Shown here: positions 35,325 through 45,006 of the stretch, one piece after another
Layout: every line of letters starts with the position of its first letter
Numbering within the stretch: the stretch's first letter is position 1
Source of the DNA: Forficula auricularia
Taxonomy: Eukaryota; Arthropoda; Insecta; Dermaptera; Forficulidae
Reading direction: 5' to 3'
Assembly: GCA_024734495.1 (NCBI GenBank)
Contig: JALMQS010000085.1
Coordinates: 20,675,539-20,739,538 of the forward strand
DNA length: 64,000 nt
Translations under genes and position numbers: made by a program
Notes under the pieces: model-generated
The model's database searches: none
The model's input: only the letters and a program-made list of their open reading frames with translations
What the model was told of the DNA's origin: nothing

Positions 35325-35737
35325 TTGCAGAAAAAACCCGTTTTTAGTAAGAACGGGTTCTTAGTTCTTACTAGTTAAAACCCGTTTCACTGAATAACTT
35401 TGTGACAACTAGAGTTTACTGATGTTGGTTGAGTTTTGGTTCAAAGGTCTAGAATGACCTTGACCTTCCGCCTAATTTTGGGTATTTATTTTCAAAATTT
35501 TATAAACGAAAAAAATTACATCCTCTAAACCTTTGCTTCTAATTTTTGACATTTTCGTTTAAAAAATTTTCAAAATAAACACCCAAAATGAGGCGGAAGA
35601 TATCAACAATGAAGATTCTAGACCTTTGAACCAAACTCAACCAACATCAGTAAACTCTAGTTGCCACAAAGGTATTCAGTGAAACGCGGTTTAACTAGTA
35701 AGAACCCGTTCTTAATAAAAACGGGTTTTTACTGCAG
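35325..35737. mobile_element. Long foldback MITE, copy 2
   Basis: The same structure as 16601-16994: inverted arms with AAAACCCGTTTTTAGTAAGA at the ends, the Gs of GAACGGGTTC, and a short loop near 35520. The flanks share a TATAT context with copy 1. Non-coding. Confidence 0.8.
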
Positions 35738-36829
35738 TATATACATTATCCCCGCAAATCAACAATCGTATTAAAATTGAGGCGTTCTTTGCAAAAACAT
35801 AATATGTCATTTTTCATGAAAATCTAATATATGGCTCCAGTAGAGAGAAAAATTTCCGCTGTAACACCAGTAATCCAAAATAAGACCGCTTAAAATATCA
35901 GTGATTCTGCACAAACACATGTCAACACGTGTTTATTTTTTCTACTGAAAAGTTTCGTTTTTTGACAAGTTGTTTTTTGTAAAGAAAGCTTCAATTGTAA
36001 TCGAATCATTAATTTGAGGAGGGTCGAATTTTATGTGAGGTCAAAAATAAAAAATATTTTTTATCAAAGAGTGTAAAGTTCTCTTCAGGCAGAATTAAGT
36101 GTGATTTTTAAAAATGTATTTCGATTTAAAATGATCGTGTGAAAGAGCTTCAAAATGGCCATTTTTAGGTGATTTTTGTCGAAATCTCTAAAAAGTGACG
36201 AACAATTGTTATTACAGTTTTGAAATAAGCCATACAAGTATGAGTCGAATCGTATCTAAGGAACCGTAGATATACGGAACCAGACCTTACAATTTCCGAA
36301 ATATTTGAGATATCAAAGTCGTCTTAATTTGTCGTTGATAAAAAGAAAATTTGAAGATTTATTTTATAATTCAAAGTTAAACCATTTCTAAAAGCAAAGA
36401 GGTATAAAATATACCTAAAAATGGCCACTTTGGGGCTCTTTCACACTGTAATTTTAAAGTGAATTTAAAATTTTTTACTTAATTCCACTTAAACAGATTT
36501 TCAGAGGGATACCTCACACCCTATGATAAAAAATAAATTCTATTTATTTTTAACCTTACGAAAATTCGACCTTATTTAAAATTTTAATACTATTATTGAT
36601 TTCCGGGAAAATGAATTCATAAACTTGTAAATTGAAAGCTTGTATTTTAATTAGTTTATTAGTTACAATGCTACTGACAGGCATTGTAGCGAAAATAATA
36701 AGTTATGTTTTACTTTTTAAATTGGACCCTAAAAATGGCAAAAACTTAAAAATTAATGAAGTGAAGGAATACGTTTGATCAATCAATTTAAGACAAAATC
36801 TTGCTGTAATATCTTAAACTCAATGCCTA

Positions 36830-37640
36830 ATATAAATTTCAGATTTTGTTTCTCTGAGATACACTGTTTTTTGTTTTTGTTTTGTTTTTTTAAACGCAAT
36901 CGAATGCAAGAAGGGGTGCACCAGTAAAGATGCAGCTCCTATGGATCTCGAAAGACCCCTTGAATTACCGAAGAGAAGGGAAAGTTGATTAAGTGAGAGG
37001 GTGTAGAGGTAGGTGTCTATGTATTCCGGTTTTGAAGGTTTGAAGATTATAGGTGCTGGGGAAAGATGGAGGGTGGGAGAGAGTTCCAGTTCCTTGAGGT
37101 CATGGGGATATATGTATTGGCGAATGAAGTGGTCCGGCACTTTTCTAATTTGACCGCGAAAGAGTGTTGGGAGTCGACAAAACGCGTGCTACGTGCAAAG
37201 CATGCTTTGAGGGGAATTATTGATTTTATCTCATCAGAGCACCTGCCATGATAGTATCTATAGAAAAGGGAAAGGGCAGAGATATTTCTTCGATGAGCCA
37301 GCGAGTCGAGGGAGTCGGTGAGGGTAGAATCGTTAATTAGCTTGACGGCTCGTTTCTGAATTGCATCCAGGGTAGCAAGAGAATATTTAGAGGCTCCTCT
37401 CCATAGATGAGAGCCGTATTCGAGACAGGGGCGGATTTGGGCCTTGTAGATGGTGAGAAGTTGTGGGGGTTTGTAAAATCGCTTGGACCTGAATAAGTAG
37501 CCAATCTTCCTTGCTGCAGATTTAGCCACAGAGGAGATGTGTTCATTCCAAGACAGGTCAGATGCGACAGAGACGCCCAACATGGATAGGCTGTCACACT
37601 GTTTCTTAGTTACACCAATAATAAACTGACGCACTGGCTA
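36830..37640 (-). pseudogene. Jockey/CR1-type LINE ORF2, C-terminal region
   Basis: The minus frame 37634-37047 (195 codons) carries SMLGVSVASDLSWNEHI, AARKIGYLFRSKRFY, IRPCLEYGSHLWRGA, LDAIQKRAVKLI and YIPMTSRNWNSLPPSIF. This is the conserved segment following the reverse transcriptase of Jockey/CR1-group LINEs (the same tail seen in RNA-directed polymerase from mobile element jockey-like entries). The catalytic reverse transcriptase and endonuclease are absent, so the copy is truncated. Its GC content is above that of the surroundings, suggesting it is younger than the fragments at 16.1 and 32.9 kb. Decay continues past the frame end to about 36830. Confidence 0.8.
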
Positions 37641-38262
37641 GTTGAAATGATTTTATTGGAAACTACGAACTACAAAACGTGTGTTCTAAATGAAAGTTTT
37701 TAAGTTTTCACAACGAACTTCTATGTAAGTGAAGATAAAAAGAAAAGCATTCTATGATCAATTGTCATAGTACCGATTTAGACATTACTTTTGTATGATA
37801 TGGGTTAAGGTCATTGAAATACGGAACTAGGAAGAATGGTCAATAAGATATTGTTATTTTATTCCCAATGCGATAGTTAAATCGCTTTAGGTCATTTTAT
37901 CATTCCTAAGAATATTTAATTAAATTCAAATTTAGCTGAGTGTAGGTTGTTCGCCTCTTCTCTACTTTTTTCTTGTATTGATTCCTGAAAAGGGTGAGGC
38001 TCCAAAAGTCAAATGCTTATATCATTGTTCACACTTTCTGCATCCGTTTATAAGAATCTACAAATAGGAAAGAGAATTTAATTATTCCACCCTACTGAAA
38101 TTTTAAAAGGGGAACACTTATCTTAATTTTTAAATTATTTTTAATTTTCAACGAGATCTTAAAATAATTAGTTTGAAATGTATTTAAGAAAATTAAATAA
38201 AGATAGGAGGGGAGGAGTTGGAAATCTTTACCCTCTCCCAAAAAACTAAACTTCATCTAACC

Positions 38263-39158
38263 CAGTGTTTCTCAACCTTTTGTAGAGCGAGGAACCCTAG
38301 AGCACTTATATTTATTTCTGAGGAACCCCCTAGCACTAAAATATGAGATATTTAATTTTTCGTCAAAATATCAGCATCGCGCTACTTGTATAGCTTCCAA
38401 AAATAACATACCACCGCTGATGACGGTGTTGCCCCATTTTTTAATTTGCTAGATTTTGGGGAAATTGGATACAAAAAACGTGCATTTTAAATTACAATAC
38501 CTAACATTTTTATTTTTTTCATGAATAATATTATTATTAAATTTTTTTGGCAATGTAATTGGGATACCCATATGCCCTTTCGGATCGGACAGGTTTTTTT
38601 TTATATATTCAATGTATACTCATAAATAATATTCTCATCTATTTGAAAAGCAATATTATTTCAAACGTCATTAATAACAAAATAATAATAAAACAATTTA
38701 AATGGTGTTTTCATTTTGTTACTAATGTAACGTATTGGTTGTATGTTGTATTATAAGAAAGTTAAGGAAATTTAGAGCAACAAAAATGGTATCACTGAGA
38801 CAATAATATTGATGTTAACTTCATTCTTAAGTATCAATAGTTTTATTTGACTATAAGGTAATATAATAAAAATAATTGCGTAAGATGCGAGGTAGGTTTA
38901 AGGTTGTTTTTTTTGTAAAACCTATCTCGAATCTTCCGCAATTTTTGTTATTATATTAAAATGTTTCAAATAGAACCAACACATATATCTCCTTAAAAGT
39001 TATAAGGTAATGATGAGACTCTAAATTTAGTATTTTTTTCGTTTTATGACACATTTTTTGAGGGCTGATACTACAAACTACTATTTTTTCTTTTATTGAC
39101 CTCTAGGATCGGGGAACCCCCAAACCTCCCTTTATGGAACCCAGGTTGAGAATCACTG
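38263..39158. mobile_element. hAT MITE, 896 bp, with nested foldback
   Basis: Ends CAGTGTTTCTCAACCT and GGTTGAGAATCACTG, with the perfect 8-bp duplication ATCTAACC at 38255-38262 and 39159-39166 (nnnTAnnn pattern). AGGAACCCC motifs lie near both ends. The short plus frame at 38559-38756 has no recognisable product. A PLE-type foldback is nested at 38863-39000. Confidence 0.9.
38863..39000 (+). mobile_element. PLE-type foldback nested in a hAT MITE, 11-bp target duplication
   Basis: TATAAGGTAAT at 38852-38862 and 39001-39011. Arms (TTGCGTAAGATGCGAGGTAG and inverse) surround a T-rich centre, followed by the tail ATGTTTCAAATAGAACCAAC..CTCCTTAAA. It is the same family as 29744-29862 with the ribozyme core deleted. 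Confidence 0.85.
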
Positions 39159-39261
39159 ATCTAACCCAACTCGTTTCATTAATTTTATTTTATTCTCTGC
39201 TTGAATGAAACTCTAAGGTAGATGCCACAATATAAAATGTTTTCTATAACTATGTATCCAT

Positions 39262-41075
39262 AGCCTATAGGCTACATCAGCTTTTTCCCAACACTAGATT
39301 TTTGTAAAGAGGTCAACGAAAATCTAGTGTTAGGAAAAGTTGATGTAGCCTATAGGGCAATAAAAAGAAATTTTCAAGAAGACAAGCCAAAAAGCAAGAA
39401 CATAAGAGATGAAGGAGGCCACATTATTCTAAACGAAAACGAACAGACAAATAGATGGAAGGAATACCTAGAAAAACTCTATGGAGAAGAAAAAACAATG
39501 AACCCAATAGAAGAAGAAGAATCTGTAGACGAAAAGGAATTAGGAGACCCCATACTCAGGTCAGAATTCGAGACAGCTTTGAAGGAACTAAAAAATAATA
39601 GAGCACCCGGAATAGACAATATACAAGCTGAAATCCTAAAGAAATCTGGAGAAAAGGCACGGGACAAACTTTTCGAACTAATTAGCAAAATCTATAAATT
39701 GGGAATCATCCCAAAAGATTTTCAAAAAAAAAAAAAAATAGTCACCCTCCCCAAAAAGACAGGCGCGGATAAATGTGAAAATTTCAGGACCATTAGCTTA
39801 ACCTCACATGCCTCCAAAATTCTAACCAAAATAATCCAAAGAAGAATAGAACAAAGAGTTGAAGAAAATCTGGGGGAAGACCAGTTCGGCTTTAGAAGAA
39901 ACAGAGGCACCCGAGAAGCAATTCTCTCTCTTAGACTAATAATAGAAAGGGCTTTTATCAGGGAAGAATCTGTCTACATCGGATTCATAGACCTAGAAAA
40001 AGCATTCGATAACGTCAATTGGGAAATTATGTTTAAAATCTTAAAACAGGCGGGAATAAAATTCAGGGAGAGAAGACTAATCTACAATCTATACCAAAAC
40101 CAGACGGCAATAATAAATATTGGAGATGAGCAAAGAGAAGCCAAAATAAAAAAAGGTGTAAGACAAGGATGTGTGCTGTCACCCATGATTTTCAACTTAT
40201 ACATAGAAGAAGCGATTAAAGAATTCAAAGACAAAATTGATACAGGTATCGAAATCCAAGGTCAAAAGATCGCTATGTTAAGATTTGCCGATGACATTGC
40301 CCTTCTAGGAAGCAACAAAAAAGAATTAGAGGACGCACTGAATGGAATTAACCAAATCCTAATAGAAGAAATCAAAATGAAAATAAACAAGAATAAAACC
40401 AAGGTCCTAGTATGTACAAAAAAAGAACAAACGAGACAGGAATGCATCAAAATTAACCAAGAAAACCTAGAAGGAGTTAAGGAATTCCGCTACCTAGGAA
40501 GTAAAATAACATGGGATGGGAGGAGCGAAAAACGAAATTAAATCAAGAATTGCCCAAGCAAAAATGGGGTTTAATTCAAAACAAAAACTACTATGCTCCT
40601 CCTCAATCAGCTTAGAAAACAGGAAGATGCTATTGAAGACATATGTATGGAGCATAGCCATGTACGGGTGTGAAACCTGGACAATTAGAGAAGCGGAGAG
40701 AAAGAGATTAGAGGCTTTAGAAATGTGGTGCTACAGAAGAATGATGAATATCAAATGGATGGATAAAATTACAAATGAAGAAGTTCTTGGAAGAATCGGA
40801 GAAAGAAGAACTTTGTGGAAGAGTCTGAAGAAGAGAAGAGGTCAGATGATGGGGCACACACTGAGACATGGGGGACTGCTTAGGGATATCTTGGAGGGGA
40901 GGTGGGAAGGAAAAGGGGAAGGGGAAGGCCTAGATTAGAATATTTCAACCAAATAATTGGGGATATGGGATGCGAGACATTTAGAGAGGTCAAACAGCTG
41001 GCGGAGGACAGAATCGAGTGGAGACGGATTGTTGCATCAAACCAGTCTTAGGACTGTATACTCAATGATGATGAT
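39262..41075 (+). mobile_element. 5'-truncated LINE with most of the reverse transcriptase and a foldback 5' end
   Basis: The target duplication ATGTATCCAT lies at 39252-39261 and 41076-41085. The frame 39327-40541 encodes a reverse transcriptase: NRAPGIDNIQAEIL (about residue 91), GFIDLEKAFDNV (about 218), GVRQGCVLSPMIFNLY (about 277) and the catalytic LRFADDIALL (about 316). An extra A in a 5-A run at about 40510 shifts the frame. The second frame, 40516-40938, has YGCETWTIREAE and LEMWCYRRMMN, then another shift. The 3' end is (ATG)n. The endonuclease is absent. The short 3' UTR and (ATG)n tail suggest an RTE/CR1-like clade, not settled here. 39262-39303 is an inverted copy of the element's own first 42 bases. 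Confidence 0.9.
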
Positions 41076-42079
41076 ATGTATCCATGCCTCTTAATTTGTA
41101 TACATTTTAACCCAAAAAAATTCAGAGGGGAGACAATTAGGTGTGTCCAAAATACAACTATAATAGGTTATATTATATTTTAAACTCACTGCTTTTATTA
41201 GATATTATTTATTATTTAATGAATATGAATTTTATACTGATTGAAATTAAGTGAGGGAGTTAGTTAATTAGGAATGTCGCAAAAAACAATTTTTAGGTTT
41301 CCTTTCAAAAGTACGAAAGAACCCTATTAGTGCCGATATAATGCCTGTCTGCCCGTTCATCTGCTAGAGCGTTGTAGCTCTTATAATGTAAATATAATAC
41401 AAACTTGGAATTTAAAAGTTATTTATGTATTAATTTTCATTGAAATCAAAAATTGTATTTTTAATAGTTATGTGGAGGGTCAATTTTTCTGTGTTTTCTA
41501 AAATAAGTCATTTTTAGGTGATTTTCTACATGTTGTCAAATTCAGAAGTGGATTAAAATTAAAAAAAATCTATAAATTCCTTCATCCACTACTTATAAAC
41601 GACAAATAAGAAGGAATTTGAGATCTAGAGTATTTTGGAAGATATAAACTATAGATTTTCTAATCTGACTTGCATTTGGTTTATTTTTGAAACGGGTTGT
41701 TTATCAAGAATTATATTATGTAGACATTTCCCTTTTTTGGGAATTCATGAGGTTTATTTAGCTCCAGAGGTGGGTGGAGTTCCTGAAAAAATTTTAAAGA
41801 AAAAATATATAGTATACTAATGATCTTTTTTTTTTAGTCCAACCACTTCTGGGGCTAAATAAACATCACTAAGTCCTAAAAAAGGGAAATTTCTTCATAA
41901 GATAGCCATCTGTGTGCATCTATATAAGAATTATATTATTTTTAAAGGATATACATTTTAGTCTGCGCGAAATTCTCTGAAGAAAATTTTAGAAGCTTAA
42001 AAAATATATCCTTTAATATTAGTTGAATAAAAGATTTCACTGTCGATGGTAACAGAATTGTTTTTATTTTAGGTTAAAA

Positions 42080-42430
42080 ATAAAAATAAAATGAGAGAGT
42101 CTTCTGTTTTTTAAATAAAATAACTTTTAATTATTTCTAGAGACTATAAGCTTCGAAGGCATTGCCTTTCATCATCAGCCTATGCACAAATATCTCAAAT
42201 TAGATACAAATTAAGATTTATACATAGAAAATTTTGAAAAATATATAATGAAGAAAAAGACATTATATATTTTTCAAAATTTTCCATGTATAAATCTTAA
42301 TTTGTAACTAATTTGAAATATTTGTGATAGACTTGATGATGAAGGCAATGCCTTCGAAACTATAACTTCTAGAAATGATTAAAAAGTTATTTTATTTGAA
42401 AAAACAGAAGACTCTCTCATTTTATTTTTT
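42080..42430. mobile_element. PLE-type foldback with two hammerhead-like cores
   Basis: Inverted arms (AATGAGAGAGTCTTCTG.. and ..CAGAAGACTCTCTCATT) of about 150 bp with a loop near 42240. The minus-strand core at 42139-42180 reads CUGAUGA-U-GAAAGGC-AAU-GCCUUC-GAAG, and the plus-strand core at 42331-42369 reads CUUGAUGA-U-GAAGGC-AAU-GCCUUC-GAAAC-UAUAAC. Each has one or two damaged core bases while helix II stays paired. Arm ends resemble the monomer of the 15.2-kb array. Confidence 0.7.
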
Positions 42431-43480
42431 ATCCTTTAATAGTTTTAAATACAGTGATTTATTTTAATCAAAGAAGAAAAAACCTATTCCTTTCCTAATA
42501 TAATAAAGTAAAACTATTATATTGTAGACCAGCTGTCTACAAGATCGTCAATAATATTAAATTTCTGAGTTCTCATTTGAAAAGTTAAAAATTTTGATTT
42601 AAATTAAAACTCTAGTGGTATAAGAGATACTCAAACACACCTTATGTTTTTTCATTATTTTTTAATGAAACTTTTAAAACTCATGCATCGACGTCGATTA
42701 ATGAGAAGGATTTTTTATTTGAAAATTTTAAAGTTAATAGAGTATGTTTAATGTCTTGCAAATTATTGAATGAGTCATTTTTTATTATATTTGACTCGTT
42801 TTGTTTAAAAAAGTTATTGATCGTTATTCGTTTTAATACAAATTGAATAATAAGAAAAAAAATAATGCGCATGCAATATGTGCGCAATTTCCTGTATATT
42901 AGTATTGTAGTAGTTGTGTAAGAGTAGAACAGATAATGAAAGAATCTACAAAATTAATCAAGAATAAATTTAAAATATTCTACAGAGTTATATTCAGTTC
43001 GAATAACATATATAAAGGTGATCGTTTAAAAAAAATATATATGTATATATATTTATTTTAAGAACCGGTTTGATTTCTAGGGAATCCCTGCGAGTTTGTC
43101 GCTCTTTCCGTTTACCTTTTCTAAATGAGGAAAAGAGCTAGATAATATATTTACAAGGTGGTTCTTTCTTTCTATATTTATTATTATTATATTATAAACA
43201 TAAAAGATTTAAGTTTATTATCATGTTTGACAAAATATTACGAAAATACTCCAATTTATTTTCAAATTCGATTCTATCACTGTCAAAAATTCTCGAGAGA
43301 AGAAGTAGGTAGGTATATATAAATTTTTCTTTCTTCTATTATTTTTTTCCACCTCTAGATATCTCCTATTAGGTAAATTTTAAATAAAATAATCTAAAAA
43401 GTGATTACTTCGTTTGTAATTAGCAATTGCATCATCTTCTGCAATGAATTTTTGAGATGAAAAAATCATCTATATAAAAA

Positions 43481-43649
43481 TCGAGGAGTGAAACGCGATT
43501 GGAATTAGGTGTACGTACACCTTTGGAATTATTTGGAATTACTTTGGAATTCATTAGATTATCTATTGTCATTTATTGTCTTCTACTTGGAAATGAAAGT
43601 GGAAGTGGAAGTAGGTGTACACGATTTTAGGTCGCGGTTCACCCCTCGA
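43481..43649. mobile_element. Short MITE, 169 bp
   Basis: TCGAGGAGTGAAACGCGA at the left and its near-inverse TCGCGGTTCACCCCTCGA at the right, flanked by TAAAAA on one side or the other. The interior repeats TTTGGAATTA and GGTGTAC. The superfamily is not assigned. Confidence 0.55.
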
Positions 43650-44340
43650 TAAAAATGTATACCTAATGCAAGATTTAGGCTTCTAGATATCGATATATGT
43701 TGTTGAGGCTTTGATAGGTTGATGAAATAGTAGAACGAGGGTAGGGCATAATGGTGAAATTACCTATATTTTTTTCCCCTTGATTAAACGATAATTTTTT
43801 TTATTTCAATATGGGTCTAGGTCTAATTTCATTTAGTTTCAGTTCTTTTAGATGAAAAATAGTGAAAACAAGAAAAATTCTAATTGTTATACATAGGGTG
43901 TCGATTTATGTTATAGACAATGAACTGGAATTTGGCACAAAAGTATATTAATAGACTACACATTTCTATAAGTTTAAGTTTTCTAACTCAACCCTTTGGC
44001 TGAAAAAAAATTGCCATATCACCAAAATTTGTCAAACGAGTCTCGTGTCTTGAAAAAGTTTTTACTTTTTCTCCAATTTACAATAAAAAAAAATGATAAT
44101 AATAATGATTTTCATTTTTTTTCTCTATTACACTTTTACATTTTTATCTTAAGTAAAAAAGATGTAAATTCTTAAATTTTGAATATTTATTTTGCAGTAG
44201 GTATCTCACATATAAATGTTAATTTTTTTAATTTTTTTATCGCAAAGAGAAACAAAGAGGTTGTCCTCTACTTGATGCAAATAAACATACACACATATAT
44301 ATCTCGAGATGATATATCTGTATATATATTATTTATTTGT

Positions 44341-44383
44341 TTGAGACTATAGTTTCGAAGACTTGGTCTTCATCATCAGTCTT
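44341..44383 (-). ncRNA. Hammerhead-like ribozyme in the PLE 3' region
   Basis: Minus strand: GA-CUGAUGA-U-GAAGAC-CAA-GUCUUC-GAAAC-UAUA-GUC-UC. Both conserved boxes are intact, helix II is 6 bp with a CAA loop, helix III is the 2-bp AC/GU closed by UAUA, and the cleavage triplet is GUC. Helix I is short (GA/UC) as far as can be seen. Hammerheads with minimal helix III are known from PLE terminal repeats, and here one sits 3' of a PLE endonuclease frame. Confidence 0.7.
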
Positions 44384-44578
44384 TCTTCAATTATAAATGT
44401 TTTTCATGGACTCAATATCATATGGATATTGAAAACTTTGTGTTCTTTCATCACTGGTGGTCCGCTTAGAACTAACAAAGACATTCTTCTGGTTCACATT
44501 CAAATATAACAATATGTTTCCCTTTCTCCTTATTTTATAACGAGAAAGGTTGACAATAGAAGGGTTTTTCTTTTTCTT

Positions 44579-44920
44579 TTATCTTTTGTTAGCAAACATC
44601 TTCAGCAGATTACTATTTGACAGCTCTATTTGATTGTTCAAGCAAAGTTTTGAATTTCTATTGAATGATTTCAAAATTTCTAAAGATTCGATTGCGCTAA
44701 TTAATTTTGGGTTCTTTTCTCCTTTTATTAATCTAATACCTTCTGGGAAGGAGTGATTGTTTGAATTTAAATGTTCTGCAAAAGAATTTTCGCACTTTTT
44801 ATTTTTAAAATCTCTTATGTGTTCATTTAATCGAATTTTCAGATTTCTCTCGGTCTTCCCTACATAGATTGCTTCGCAATCTTTGCATTTCAAACTATAA
44901 ACCCCTTCTTTTTCTATATT
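44579..44920 (-). CDS. PLE GIY-YIG endonuclease domain (partial ORF)
   Basis: GVYSLKCKDCEAIYVGKTER is the PLE form of the GIY-YIG motif with the CxxC upstream pair. It is followed by the conserved Arg and Glu-His (LKIRLNEHIRDF), FAEHLNSNNHSF and the EESLEI-like segment (ISAIESLEILK), with a stop after MFANKR. In PLEs this domain nicks DNA to prime reverse transcription at the insertion site. The frame is open from 45006 to the stop, so this fragment is intact, but the reverse transcriptase is separated by the HINE insertion and the gap. The start is not a natural initiation site. Confidence 0.85.
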   Translation of the reverse strand, partial: NIEKEGVYSLKCKDCEAIYVGKTERNLKIRLNEHIRDFKNKKCENSFAEHLNSNNHSFPEGIRLIKGEKNPKLISAIESLEILKSFNRNSKLCLNNQIELSNSNLLKMFANKR

Positions 44921-45006
44921 TGGTAATTTGTCTTTTTTATTTGAACCTAAATCTTTTCCTAGAGTAATTGGAGTTTTAAATACTGTTTTGAACCCTAATT
45001 TTTTTC

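Larger units (their letters stand above)
44242..45006 (-). mobile_element. Penelope-like element, 3' part (GIY-YIG endonuclease, 3' UTR, ribozyme, 3' end)
   Basis: Read on the minus strand: from 45006 a frame with FKTVFKTPITLGKDLG and a KEGVYSLKCKDCEAIYVGKT stretch, then the endonuclease, stop at 44579, a UTR of about 190 bp, a hammerhead-like core (44341-44383), then ACATACACACATATATAT-type sequence and GAGGACAACCTCTTTG..TTTCTC ending near 44242. The foldbacks at 22.3 and 50.5 kb reuse exactly this 3' end. The upstream side is interrupted at 45007 by a HINE-like element. Confidence 0.8.

Noticed and set aside
37066..37251. Plus-strand frame over the LINE fragment
   Set aside because: Shadow of the minus-strand LINE frame, which carries the family motifs.
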